Shown: piece by piece, positions 52,912 to 61,460 of the stretch | Layout of the letters: every line of letters begins with the position of its first letter | How positions within the stretch are numbered: position 1 is the first letter of the stretch | DNA from: Nitrobacter sp039808345 | GTDB taxonomy: Bacteria > Pseudomonadota > Alphaproteobacteria > Rhizobiales > Xanthobacteraceae | Assembly: GCF_047824785.1 (NCBI RefSeq) | Contig: NZ_CP181167.1 | Location: forward strand, 3,874,447 to 3,938,446 | Direction: 5' to 3' | Length of the DNA: 64,000 nt | Notes under the pieces: model-generated | What the model was told of the DNA's origin: nothing | What the model saw: only the letters and a program-made list of their open reading frames with translations | Databases searched by the model: none | Translations under genes and position numbers: made by a program

Positions 52912-54058
52912 TCCGGCCGCTGCGTTCAGCGTTTACATCCACTGGCCGTTCTGCCTGTCGAAGTGCCCGTACTGCGATTTCAACAGTCACGTGCGTCACG
53001 CGCCGATCGATGAAGAGCGCTTTGCGCGGGCTTTTGCGCGCGAGATCGAGACCACCGCCGCCCGCTCGCGCGGACGCACCGTGTCCTCGATTTTCCTCGG
53101 CGGCGGCACGCCGTCCCTGATGCGGCCGCAGACCGTCGGCGCCATTCTCGACGCCATCGCAAAGCACTGGGGCGTTGCCGATGACGTCGAGGTCACGCTG
53201 GAAGCCAATCCGACCAGCGTGGAGGCCACGCGATTCCGCGGCTACCGCGCGGCGGGCGTCAATCGTGTTTCGCTCGGCGTGCAGGCGCTCGATGATTCCT
53301 CGCTGAAGGCGCTCGGCCGGCTGCACACCGCGCGCGAGGCGCAGGATGCGGTTGCGATCGCGCGCTCGGTCTTCGATCGCTATTCCTTCGATCTGATCTA
53401 TGCGCGTCCGGACCAGACGCCTGGGATGTGGGCCGGGGAATTGCACCGCGCGATATCGGAGGCGGCGGAGCATCTGTCGCTCTATCAATTGACGATCGAA
53501 GCGGGGACGCCGTTTTTCGACCTGCATGCGGCCGGAAAGCTCAAGACCCCCGATGAGGCGATCGCGCGCGACCTGTATGACGTCACGCAGGACGTCTGCG
53601 CGCGTCATGGCCTGCCCGCCTACGAGATTTCGAATCATGCGCGGCCGGGCGCGGAATGTCGGCACAATCTGGTCTACTGGCGCGGCCAGGAGTATGCGGG
53701 CATCGGCCCCGGAGCGCACGGCCGCCTCGACATCGACGGCGTCAGGCACGCCATCGCCACCGAAAAGCGGCCCGAGGCGTGGCTCATGCGCGTCGAGGCG
53801 ATTGGCAATGGAATTGTTGCCGACGATCTGCTGAACAGCGAAGAGCGCGCCGACGAATTCCTGCTCATGGGACTGCGCTTGCGCGAAGGCATCGATCCGC
53901 AGCGCTACGCGGCGCTGTCGGGCCGCTCTCTTGATCCGCGGCGCATCGCGATCCTCCGTGACGAAGGCGCGATCATGATCAGTACCGACGGCCGCTTGCG
54001 CGTTACGCAGGATGGCTTCCCGGTTCTCGATGCCGTGGTGGCCGATCTCGCCGCCTGA
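52892..54058 (+). CDS. hemW: radical SAM heme chaperone HemW
   Basis: 388 residues; TTG start at 52892, with a second TTG at 52898 also possible. Radical SAM cluster motif CLSKCPYC (C-x3-C-x2-C), then GGGTPSLM and RVSLGVQAL, and the HemW C-terminal domain with EYAGIGPGAHGR. It resembles coproporphyrinogen III oxidase HemN but has the shorter HemW form lacking the HemN N-terminal extension. Inserts heme into respiratory proteins in characterised homologues. Confidence 0.92.
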   Translation: MPLSTADPAAAFSVYIHWPFCLSKCPYCDFNSHVRHAPIDEERFARAFAREIETTAARSRGRTVSSIFLGGGTPSLMRPQTVGAILDAIAKHWGVADDVEVTLEANPTSVEATRFRGYRAAGVNRVSLGVQALDDSSLKALGRLHTAREAQDAVAIARSVFDRYSFDLIYARPDQTPGMWAGELHRAISEAAEHLSLYQLTIEAGTPFFDLHAAGKLKTPDEAIARDLYDVTQDVCARHGLPAYEISNHARPGAECRHNLVYWRGQEYAGIGPGAHGRLDIDGVRHAIATEKRPEAWLMRVEAIGNGIVADDLLNSEERADEFLLMGLRLREGIDPQRYAALSGRSLDPRRIAILRDEGAIMISTDGRLRVTQDGFPVLDAVVADLAA

Positions 54059-54059
54059 C

Positions 54060-54183
54060 GTTTTCGCTTCTGATTGAATCAGAAACGAAGCTCAAGATTG
54101 TTGTTTTAACGCGTTTTCTTCACGCGAACCGGTGCCCATCCTCGGGTCAAGCCCGAGGACATGCTTCGCTCGAAAACGCTATA
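54060..54183. repeat. class 2 palindromic repeat (inverted)
   Basis: TTTTCGCTTCTGATTGAATCAGAAACGAAG hairpin (in two arms), then ACGCGTTTTCTTCACGCGAACCGG, the hairpin CCTCGGGTCAAGCCCGAGG and ATGCTTCGCTCGAAAACGCTATA. Reverse copy of 25225-25355, in the gap between convergent hemW and the lipoprotein gene. Confidence 0.85.
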
Positions 54184-54185
54184 GA

Positions 54186-55409
54186 TCAGGCGCCAAAACT
54201 TTTTGGCGAGCCTGCCACCGGCTGGCCGCCGCCGGATGCGACGCGCATCACGGCGAGGCCGCGCTGGTTGGTGCCGTCGGAACGGAATCGAAACAAGCCG
54301 TCGATGCCGGCGAAGCCGGAGGCGTTGGTCAGCGTTTCCGCCGAGAAGCGCTGCGATCCCTGAGTGCGGGCGAGGGCCGCCACCAGCGCGACCGCATCAT
54401 AGGCAAGGGTCGCGGTGCGCACCGGCTCGCCGCCGAACTTGGCGCGGTAGCGGCCCGCGAAGGCGCGAAAGCCCGCCGGGTCCGGGGCGGCATAGAGACC
54501 GCCCTGCAGCGTCGTGTTGGCGAATACGCGAGGATTGTCCCACAGCCCGGTGCCGAGAAGCTGGACGCTGCGCAGATTCGCTCCCGCCGCCGTGAGCGCG
54601 GCGGCGACCGAAACCACCGCGTCGCCATCATCGGCGATCAGCAGCGCATCGGCCGAGCGTAGCGACTGCGCCACGTTCCGCGCGGCGCTGACGCGATCGG
54701 AGCCGTATTTTTCGAAGGCGGCGATCCGACCGCCGCGCCGGCCAACCGTCTGCTTGAAGGCCGCCTCCACGACATTGCCGTAGGCGTTTTCGGGCACCAT
54801 GGCGGCAAACGAGCGCTTTCCGGTGCTCGCGGCGTATTCGACGATCCGGGTGACGTCCGATTCAGGAAGAAAACTCAGAAGATAGACGCCTCTGCCCGCA
54901 ATGCTTGAATCCGTGGAAAAGGCGATCACCGACGCGCCGCGGGTTCGCGCCACCTGAGCAACCCCCGGAACCGACGCCGCAAATAGCGGGCCGAGGATGA
55001 TTTCGGCCCCTTCATCGAGCGCCTGTTGGGCTCCCTGCTGCGCACCCCGCGCCGTGCCCGCCGCGTCCTTGACCAGCACCTGGACGTTCGGATTCTGGAA
55101 CTCCGACAGCGCCATCTCGGCCGCATTCCGCATCGACTGCGCCGCGATGCTCGCATTGCCTGCCGCCGACAAGGGAAGGATCAGGCCGACCTTGACCTGA
55201 CCGGTGCCGATCGTAGCCCCTTGCGGGGGCCCCGCGCTCGCCTCGGGAGGCGGAGAAGAACCGGGGGAACTGGAAAAGCCGTTGGTCAGCGTTTGCTGGA
55301 CTCCGGAGCAGGCGCCGAGCAGAGGCGCACCCGCGACAAGGCCCAGCACGGCTCGCCGCGTGGAGCCTTGACGCTGAGGTTCTGGTGCGAAGGGGTCTTT
55401 CATCATCAT
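54186..55409 (-). CDS. penicillin-binding protein activator / periplasmic-binding-fold lipoprotein
   Basis: 407 residues; three ATGs in a row at 55409-55401. Lipoprotein signal with basic STRRAVLGLVAGAP and lipobox LLGAC, then a disordered Ser/Pro stretch and a Leu/Ile/Val-binding-protein fold (VKVGLILPLSAAGNASIAAQSM, ILGPLFAASVPGVAQVARTRG). Homologous to the LpoA N-terminal/YraM-type proteins that stimulate PBP1A in enterics; that role is inferred here. Relatives usually have rsmI next to it; here an accessory patch follows instead. Confidence 0.85.
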   Translation of the reverse strand: MMMKDPFAPEPQRQGSTRRAVLGLVAGAPLLGACSGVQQTLTNGFSSSPGSSPPPEASAGPPQGATIGTGQVKVGLILPLSAAGNASIAAQSMRNAAEMALSEFQNPNVQVLVKDAAGTARGAQQGAQQALDEGAEIILGPLFAASVPGVAQVARTRGASVIAFSTDSSIAGRGVYLLSFLPESDVTRIVEYAASTGKRSFAAMVPENAYGNVVEAAFKQTVGRRGGRIAAFEKYGSDRVSAARNVAQSLRSADALLIADDGDAVVSVAAALTAAGANLRSVQLLGTGLWDNPRVFANTTLQGGLYAAPDPAGFRAFAGRYRAKFGGEPVRTATLAYDAVALVAALARTQGSQRFSAETLTNASGFAGIDGLFRFRSDGTNQRGLAVMRVASGGGQPVAGSPKSFGA

Positions 55410-55797
55410 CCTTGCAACGGACCCGTCCTGACAGGTCCGAGCACAATCCAATCAGCGGGGGAATCAACCATATTGCTGGCGCACAGTTAACCAAAACAAA
55501 CCGATCATGTCCGCCCCGAATTTTCCCCGTACACCCGAACCGGTGTCTATCCTCGGGTTTGTGCGGAGGGCATGATTGGCGTCGGAAACGCCGGAGCATG
55601 ATCCTGGGAGGTGGAAGCCGGCTTTCGGGCGGATCCCTGCGCGAAAATGGGAACCCGAAGTCTGATTCGACGCAATGGAATTGGAGCATGTCCTGTTTAA
55701 TCTGGTTCATATCCGGCTGTCTTGAAGTAGTTTGCGCATTCGGTTGGCGTGAAGAGGTCAGTGAGAATCGCTTCTGATTGTTCCAGATGATAATGTC
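55410..55797. repeat. 388-nt gap with diverged repeats
   Basis: 55535-55590 resembles a class 2 core (CGAACCGGTGTCTATCCTCGGG ... GGAGGGCATGATTGGCG). 55593-55690 resembles class 3 (GGAGCATGATCCTGGGAGGTGG ... AGTCTGATTCGACGCAATGG). Both are clearly mutated. No gene is seen. Confidence 0.6.
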
Positions 55798-56178
55798 ATG
55801 GATTCTTTGGCAACTCTTCCCAAGATTGGCCATGCCTTCTTCACCCGCGATGGCGTACGGCTTGCCTTCGGCAAACGATGGGACGGTGCGGTCTTCCACA
55901 TTTCGCAGGCCGACCGCGGCGCAGCATGTGGATGTCAGTGCCCCGCCAAGAACGGCGGGCGTAAGCTCATTGCACGAAAACCCGACAGCGACATCGCTCA
56001 TCACTTCGCGCATGCGCCGCTCACGGCAGCGGAGCGAACTGCGGGTGCCGCTCCGAGCCGCAAGCACGGCAACATGACGGCTCTTCATCACTACGCCGAG
56101 CAATTGCTCAACAGTCGCAAGAGCCTCGTGCTTCCCCCCATGACAGCGACGTATGGAACGCGGACATGCACTTCTTGA
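55798..56178 (+). CDS. CoiA-like N-terminal fragment, probably decayed
   Basis: 126 residues. The middle has CGCQCPAKNGGRKLIARKP followed by DIAHHFAHAP, resembling the zinc-finger/HHFAH region at the start of CoiA-type competence nucleases, though the second CxxC pair looks damaged (AKNGG in place of a cysteine). The nuclease domain that should follow is absent: the frame ends shortly after NSRKSLVLPP. Probably a remnant; family assignment tentative. Confidence 0.4.
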   Translation: MDSLATLPKIGHAFFTRDGVRLAFGKRWDGAVFHISQADRGAACGCQCPAKNGGRKLIARKPDSDIAHHFAHAPLTAAERTAGAAPSRKHGNMTALHHYAEQLLNSRKSLVLPPMTATYGTRTCTS

Positions 56179-56470
56179 GGCGCTCCCTCGTAGTGCGGTC
56201 TCGTTGGGGATGTCGGTTAAGATCGACGTCATGCGTCGGATCGGACACATCGAGAAGCACTTCAATCACATCAGTCGCGGTCTTGACGGGAAAGCAGCGC
56301 CGGCTGCGACGCAGGAGAACCTGCAGTTTTCATACGATCACAATGCTCTGCTTCGGAAGAAGAGCGACGAGCGCATTTGGATTCTCTGGGATGCGCCGTT
56401 CATGCAGGGTCACAATGATGCGTCTTATGGCGACCTGGAAGCGACGGTACTCGACGGTGCCCATTGTTGA
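56153..56470 (+). CDS. hypothetical protein in accessory patch
   Basis: 105 residues, overlapping the CoiA-like fragment by 26 nt. The stretch IGHIEKHFNHISRGLDGKAAPAA... and RIWILWDAPFMQGHNDASYGDLE looks like genuine protein. No family recognised. It overlaps the next small gene by 44 nt in another frame; either two overlapping genes or one frameshifted gene. Confidence 0.35.
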   Translation: MERGHALLEALPRSAVSLGMSVKIDVMRRIGHIEKHFNHISRGLDGKAAPAATQENLQFSYDHNALLRKKSDERIWILWDAPFMQGHNDASYGDLEATVLDGAHC

Positions 56471-56642
56471 ATGGCGGCAGAAGGCGAACCTTATCGGAAA
56501 GGAGATGAATTGGCTGCGCGCCGCCGCCGCACATGATGATCTCAACCGGCAGATGGATTATTTGGATGACGCGATCATTGAAGCGCTTTCTGAATTTGAC
56601 GGTTGGGTGCAACAGCAGATCGACCGGGCGCGGGGGAAGTGA
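56427..56642 (+). CDS. small hypothetical protein in accessory patch
   Basis: 71 residues from ATG 56427. Strongly helical and amphipathic: EWRQKANLIGKEMNWLRAAA and DYLDDAIIEALSEFDGWVQQ. No family recognised. It starts inside the preceding reading frame, as in compact phage or island operons; the alternative is that both are halves of a frameshifted gene. Confidence 0.35.
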   Translation: MATWKRRYSTVPIVEWRQKANLIGKEMNWLRAAAAHDDLNRQMDYLDDAIIEALSEFDGWVQQQIDRARGK

Positions 56643-56848
56643 GCTGTCGGATCGGTCCCGTGCCAAGCGATGAAAGCGTCACCCCAGTCCCGGTTGCGGG
56701 GCTCATTCCACGGCGTGCAGCGGGTAAGCTCGGGTTGTCCCGGCTCGTTCGTCGGGGCGTCTGAAGGCTAGACAATTCTACGGAAAGATATGTTTACGGA
56801 TCATTTCAGCTATGAAAGATCTGTTTACGTTTCCTCTTGATCCCATGA

Positions 56849-56900
56849 CATGATCTGTTTAGGTATCATTTGTTCTACAATGATACCTAAACAGATCATG
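56849..56900. promoter_or_regulatory. hipBA operator: perfect 22-bp inverted repeat
   Basis: Left arm 56849-56870 (CATGATCTGTTTAGGTATCA plus TT) and right arm 56879-56900 are exact reverse complements separated by TGTTCTAC. The right arm ends on the hipB ATG. Diverged half-sites occur upstream: GATATGTTTACGGATCAT near 56787 and GATCTGTTTACG near 56818. A -35/-10-like pair TTGATC-17-TAGGTA (56837-56865) overlaps the left arm, fitting autorepression by HipB. Confidence 0.8.
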
Positions 56901-57212
56901 ACTCTTGCTCCAGATCCCTTGCTTAAGGAACTCGGCCTGCGCTTCCGAAAAGCGCGGCTAGCCGCCGGCTTATCCCAGGAGCAAATCGCCCTTCGGGCGA
57001 ATATCAGCAGACCCCGCTATCGCGACATCGAGACAGGCGTTGCCGCCGCCCGCGCAACGACACTCGTCAATGTCGCCCGCGCCCTTGGCATGGAAATGAT
57101 GTTGATCCCGCAGGCGATGGTGCCCGCCATTCAGTCGATGCTGCAACCCGCGGCCGACGATGACGATCGCCCCGCGTTCACGTCAGACGTCGAAGGGGAG
57201 GAGCGGTCGTGA
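56898..57212 (+). CDS. hipB: HipB-type antitoxin, XRE-family HTH
   Basis: 104 residues from ATG 56898. Helix-turn-helix about residues 14-65: RFRKARLAAGLSQEQIALRA then ISRPRYRDIETG. Binds HipA and, as a dimer, the operator that covers its own start. ATGs at 56850 and 56880 lie within the operator palindrome and are less likely starts; no clear ribosome-binding site is visible before 56898. Overlaps hipA by 4 nt (GTGA). Confidence 0.85.
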   Translation: MTLAPDPLLKELGLRFRKARLAAGLSQEQIALRANISRPRYRDIETGVAAARATTLVNVARALGMEMMLIPQAMVPAIQSMLQPAADDDDRPAFTSDVEGEERS

Positions 57213-58447
57213 ACCAGGCTGTCCTTGCGGCTGAACGAATCCAATCGCTTGATATCTCATTGAACGATCTTCCCGTCGGCACCCTTGTCCGGACGCCGGG
57301 TGACTACAACGCGTTCAACCTTTTGCCCGCTTACCGGAGCATGAACAATCCGCCGATCTTCAGCCTGTCGCTTCGCTCAGCGGATGGCGGCCTCCGGCGC
57401 GATCCAAAACCTATACGCGGGGCGCTGCCGCCATTCTTTGCGAACCTGCTGCCCGAAGAGAAACTGCGCGAAGCGATGGAAAAGCACCATGCCGCGTCAG
57501 TCAGGCCGGGAAACGACTTCGATCTCCTGGCGGCGCTTGGAACCAATCTGCCAGGAGCGGTGCGCGCCCTGCCAAGTGATGGCGTTGCTGTTCCGACTGG
57601 CCCGGAGGGCGAGAAGAAGGCGCGCTTTTCGCTCGCCGGTGTGCAGATGAAGCTTTCTGTGATGAAGAACACAGGAAAAGAGGGTGGTATCACGCTCGCC
57701 GTCGACGACGAGCAAGGGCAGTACATCGCGAAATTTCCCTCCCTCACGCACATCGGACTCTCGGAAAACGAATTTGCGATCCTGGCCTTGGCGGAAGCGT
57801 TGGGGATGGAAGTGCCGGCACGCGAACTCGTCGAGAAGACGGAGTTCGCGGGCATTCCGGAAGAGTTCAACACCATGTCTACCGGCAAGGTGTTGCTTGT
57901 CCGCCGCTTCGACCGCGGCGCTGACGGCATGCGCGTACATATGGAGGACTTCGCGCAGGTCTTCGGTCGCTATCCGTCCGAGAAATACACCGGCGCAGCG
58001 TATCACAATATCGCCGCGGCGCTGACCAGCGGCGTCTCTTTCGATTCCGCAATCGAGTTTGTCCGGCGTCTCGCGCTCACCGCGATTACCGGAAACGGCG
58101 ATATGCATCTCAAGAATTGGTCACTGCTCTATCCCGGAGATGGCCGGACGCCAACGCTGTCGCCTGTCTACGATGTGCTTTCAACAATTCCTTACATTCC
58201 GAAGGACGGGCTGGCCCTTAGCCTCGCCGGCGAAAAGTCGTTCAAGGCGCTGACTCCAGAACGCTGGCGCAATTTCGCGAACTGCAGCCGTCTTCCGGAA
58301 GGGGCTGTGGTGACCGCCGTAGCCGAGATCGCGGCGGCCGTGCGCGACAAATGGTCAGTTCTTCCAGAGCGCGACGTTGTGCCTGCGCAGGTGCTTGCGC
58401 GGATCGACGCACATATCGATGAAATGGCATACATCCTTGATCCCTAA
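57209..58447 (+). CDS. hipA: HipA-family serine/threonine kinase toxin
   Basis: 412 residues, GTG start. N-subdomain, then HipA kinase core: RFSLAGVQMKLSV (G-loop/activation region, about 139-151), the catalytic loop GNGDMHLKNW at 295-304 (Asp298, Asn303), and SPVYDVLST with metal-binding Asp322. E. coli HipA phosphorylates GltX and causes persistence; the target here is unknown. All catalytic residues are present, so the toxin is probably active. Confidence 0.92.
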   Translation: MNQAVLAAERIQSLDISLNDLPVGTLVRTPGDYNAFNLLPAYRSMNNPPIFSLSLRSADGGLRRDPKPIRGALPPFFANLLPEEKLREAMEKHHAASVRPGNDFDLLAALGTNLPGAVRALPSDGVAVPTGPEGEKKARFSLAGVQMKLSVMKNTGKEGGITLAVDDEQGQYIAKFPSLTHIGLSENEFAILALAEALGMEVPARELVEKTEFAGIPEEFNTMSTGKVLLVRRFDRGADGMRVHMEDFAQVFGRYPSEKYTGAAYHNIAAALTSGVSFDSAIEFVRRLALTAITGNGDMHLKNWSLLYPGDGRTPTLSPVYDVLSTIPYIPKDGLALSLAGEKSFKALTPERWRNFANCSRLPEGAVVTAVAEIAAAVRDKWSVLPERDVVPAQVLARIDAHIDEMAYILDP

Positions 58448-58963
58448 GATTCGCAGGCCGCGAAATGCACATTACCAGATCCTGCCATCATATAGGGGAT
58501 GTTGGCGAATGCGCTCCTCACGGATTTCCTAGCCAGCCTTCCGGACATTGAGCGCCTTCCTCACACTGATCGCAAAGCACTGTCATCTGATGGTGCTTTG
58601 CCATGGCGCGGGGTTGCGAGGAGATACGATCACTTCTCTTCAACTCGAAAAGCTACATCGAGCCGCGTGACGTATCGCCGCAAGACTGACTCACCTGAAT
58701 CGATACATAGAAATAAGAGATAAGACCTGCTCGCATTGAGATCACGTTTGCTGCCGCGGGCAGCAAATTTGGTCTTTGGCTAAGCACCCTCCGCGCAACA
58801 ACCCTCGTATGCAACCGGCCGCCGATGCAGGCGCTGGTGAAGGGAACGGCGTAAAGGAGAAGGGGCGCCGGGCGGTGCAACGCAGTCTGGGCGCACTCGA
58901 ATGGCCGGTCGATTGGCGGCGACCAGGCGTTGCCCGCATCAGCCGTTCCGTTTGCCGCGATTC
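58448..58963. other. 516-nt stretch with no supported gene
   Basis: Lies between hipA and the broken IS200-type transposase. Short frames exist on both strands but none shows a recognisable domain or a good ribosome-binding site. Probably debris of earlier insertions. Confidence 0.5.
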
Positions 58964-59248
58964 TCAACGAGCAACGCTCCCTGTCCTGTGAGAACTCTTG
59001 CCTTTGAGATATTGCGCCGCACGAGAGATCGATAGATGCGGTGGGATCGACAACAACAGATGGACATGATCCCGGTTTATCGCCCCAGTGTGAATAACCA
59101 TCTCATGGCTCAAGGCAATTTCCTGCAACAGCTCCCGGGCACGAAGGCCAACATCCCCGCCCGATACTGAAAATCGATACTTCGTCACCCACACAAGGTG
59201 GTATTTGCAGTCCCATACCGTATGTCTGCCAGACTTCGATGTCTGCAT
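58964..59248 (-). pseudogene. tnpA: IS200/Y1-type transposase TnpA, C-terminally truncated
   Basis: 94 codons. YHLVWVTKYRF near the N-terminus and the HUH motif INRDHVHLLLSIPP, then ISRAAQYLKGKSSH, match IS200-family Y1 transposases. After KSSH the family sequence, including the helix with the catalytic tyrosine, is replaced by unrelated residues, so the enzyme cannot work. Full-length relatives are about 130-150 residues. Confidence 0.85.
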
Positions 59249-59270
59249 CGCCGGATGCTAATGCATCCCG

Positions 59271-59284
59271 TCGCCTAAAGGCGA
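59271..59284. other. IS200-type subterminal hairpin
   Basis: TCGCCTAAAGGCGA, a 5-6 bp stem with a short loop, 22 nt upstream of the transposase start, followed by GGGGCTTACTG. Small imperfect palindromes like this mark IS200/IS605 ends, so it likely marks the surviving left end. Confidence 0.5.
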
Positions 59285-59457
59285 GGGGCTTACTGATCCC
59301 AGATAAAGAGTCTCTCGAAATGCTCGAAGACAGGTTGCCGGAAAGCCGCCTTGCCCGCGCGGCCAAACCGCCGCAGTCAGGGATCGTTCTCTGAGAATGG
59401 CCGCGGCCTCTTCAAAACCGGGCTGGGGATGATGGACCCCCGCCCCGGCAAAACAGG

Positions 59458-60546
59458 TCAACACCCCAGCGCCACCGGACGAAACGCCTGCAGCAGATGC
59501 TGATCGATCTTGCCGCCCATTTCCTCCATGGTCGCGAAGGATTCGGCGTGCGTTAAGGGAAGGCGATAGGCTCGTTTCTCGACCAGCGCGGCATGAATGT
59601 CCACGATCGTGGTGAGGCGCACGATGTCGCTGATCTGATCGCCACGCAGACCATCCGGATAGCCCGAGCCATCGAGCATCTCATGGTGGTGCAGAACAAC
59701 GTCGAGCATCTCGGACGGAAAGCCGCCCTGCCTCACGAGAGCGTCGTAACCCAGTCGCGCATGCCGGCGAATTTCATCCTTCTCCTCGTTGTCGAGCCTG
59801 CCTGGCTTATCGAGGATGGCGACGGGAACGAAGGCCTTCCCCACGTCATGAAGCAAGGCGGCGCGCGCCAGCCGGCGCTGGTCGTCCTCTCGCATTCCCA
59901 GATGTTGCGCGAAGGCGGCGGCGTATCCCGTCACGAACAGGCAATGACGATAGGTATGAGTATGGTGGCGTCCGACGGTGGTCAGCCAGTCCCGCAACGA
60001 GGAGAGCTTGATCGCCGTCAGAATTTCCTGCTCCGCCTCCATGACATCGCTGAAGGAGAGTGGAACGCCGGCTGGAAGACTCTCGAAGATCTTCACCAGT
60101 ACGGCATGCGCCGCGGCAATACCCCGATTCAGAACGTTGGCGTTCGCCGTGCCGCCATCATTCTCGCCGGGAAACGCGGCGCGGACGCGCTGCAGTACGA
60201 CTTTCTTGTCCAGGGGGCGCACGATGATATCGGTGGCGCCGAGCGCCCCCGCCTGCATCGATCCGTGATGAAAGGCATCAGCAAGAACGAACAGCCGCGG
60301 CATCGATCGATGGTCCTCGGCGGACAGCTTGCTGCGCACCTGTAGTACGCTTTCAGGCGAGCGCAGATTGATATCGACGACGATACCCGCAAATCGATCC
60401 GACGGACTCTCCGGAATCCCGGAGGGCACGGTGGTTTCAACGTCGGCTACACATTGCAGAATAGCCCGGAGATCCCTGCTGCGGTCGATCCGGTCGGACG
60501 CCAGAAGCAAACGGCGCTTTTTGCGCGATCCGGTCGTGGGCGTCAT
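59458..60546 (-). CDS. HD-GYP domain protein with receiver-like N-terminus
   Basis: 362 residues. C-terminal HD-GYP domain (about 195-340): HTYRHCLFVTGYAAAF, ALLHDVGKAFVP (HD), LHHHEMLDGSGYPDGLRGDQ (GYP) and VDIHAALVEKR; expected to hydrolyse cyclic-di-GMP. Residues about 10-135 resemble a response-regulator receiver (GIVVDINL as Asp strand, GATDIIVRPLDKK), but the acidic pocket is incomplete, so phosphorylation is uncertain. No cognate kinase adjacent. Confidence 0.85.
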   Translation of the reverse strand: MTPTTGSRKKRRLLLASDRIDRSRDLRAILQCVADVETTVPSGIPESPSDRFAGIVVDINLRSPESVLQVRSKLSAEDHRSMPRLFVLADAFHHGSMQAGALGATDIIVRPLDKKVVLQRVRAAFPGENDGGTANANVLNRGIAAAHAVLVKIFESLPAGVPLSFSDVMEAEQEILTAIKLSSLRDWLTTVGRHHTHTYRHCLFVTGYAAAFAQHLGMREDDQRRLARAALLHDVGKAFVPVAILDKPGRLDNEEKDEIRRHARLGYDALVRQGGFPSEMLDVVLHHHEMLDGSGYPDGLRGDQISDIVRLTTIVDIHAALVEKRAYRLPLTHAESFATMEEMGGKIDQHLLQAFRPVALGC

Positions 60547-60905
60547 TGGTCCTCGTGGGTGTCAGCTCGTCGCTTCGGGAATTTTAGCCGATAAGTAGAT
60601 TCGCGAAGATTAAGAGGTAGTGTTAACGCTTGCGTAAGCCGATCTTCGACAGTCAACGGCACAGGCTGTGTCGGCCAGGGATTCTCCGGCATCCGGCGCG
60701 CTGGCTGCCCGGGGGCTGGCTGCTCGGGGAGAGTGTCAGCGGCGACCCGGTCACCCTCGCGGAGGCGTGGAGGAACAGCGCGAATGTGTTAGGATCCGCC
60801 ATCGACGCTTCTCGCAAACAGACGCTTCTCGCAATCAAAGGCGTTATTCTGAATCGTCAGGACTTCCAGACGATCTTTATTCCGTCCTACCGGCCAGGCG
60901 GCATC
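60547..60905. other. 359-nt intergenic stretch
   Basis: Between the divergent HD-GYP gene and the small secreted protein gene. No gene, repeat or strong promoter was recognised. The AATTTTAGCCGATAAG segment near 60580 is locally AT-rich. Confidence 0.4.
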
Positions 60906-61265
60906 ATGAAACAGCGGATATCAGTCTTTTGGTCGACATGCCTTGTTGCGTTTTTCGCGGCCTGGGTTCCCCCGGGGCACGCGCAGCCGGCGGTCGCGGG
61001 GCCGGCATATTCGCCGCCTTTTACTGAAACGCTCTCAAACCACGTTCCGCTGGCTTTCGGCATGGATCCGATGACCGCCGCGAATGCGCTTGGCGAGACC
61101 CTGAACTACATGGAGGGCTCGCCCGGCAACGAGGTATTCCTGGCCTTCCTGAATTACGGCGGCAGCAACCTCTTCAATCGCAAGGATCGACTCTACCTGC
61201 AATTCCGCAGGGGCCGTCTCGTGGGCTGGAAGGGTGACTGGGGTCGTAACTGGATGTGGCGATGA
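60906..61265 (+). CDS. small secreted hypothetical protein
   Basis: 119 residues from ATG 60906. Signal peptide KQRISVFWSTCLVAFFAAWVP with cleavage likely after GHA-Q. Mature part has FGMDPMTAANALGETLNYM and RKDRLYLQFRRGRLVGWKGDW, a compact domain with SmpA/OmlA-like character (a short helix pair followed by strands ending in a basic hairpin). Family assignment uncertain. Confidence 0.6.
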   Translation: MKQRISVFWSTCLVAFFAAWVPPGHAQPAVAGPAYSPPFTETLSNHVPLAFGMDPMTAANALGETLNYMEGSPGNEVFLAFLNYGGSNLFNRKDRLYLQFRRGRLVGWKGDWGRNWMWR

Positions 61266-61270
61266 CGGCT

Positions 61271-61374
61271 GGAGCGTTTTCAAGCGAAGTGGACACCGGT
61301 TCGCGTGAAGAAAACGCTCCCAATCAAAATCATAGAGCCCGCTTCTGATTTGATCAGAAGCGGAAAGGCTCTAT
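61271..61374. repeat. class 2 palindromic repeat
   Basis: GGAGCGTTTTCAAGCGAAGTGGACACCGG, GTGAAGAAAACGCTCC, then TAGAGCCCGCTTCTGATTTGATCAGAAGCGG and AAAGGCTCTA (in separate arms). Close to 25225-25355 but lacking its CCTCGGG hairpin. Between convergent genes. Confidence 0.85.
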
Positions 61375-61460
61375 CTTCGCGAAGCGGGATCGCGCGGTTC
61401 CGCAGCGGCTATGGTTAGCAGAGGGTATCCATACGGGGCCGGCACCCAGGCTCCGGCCGC

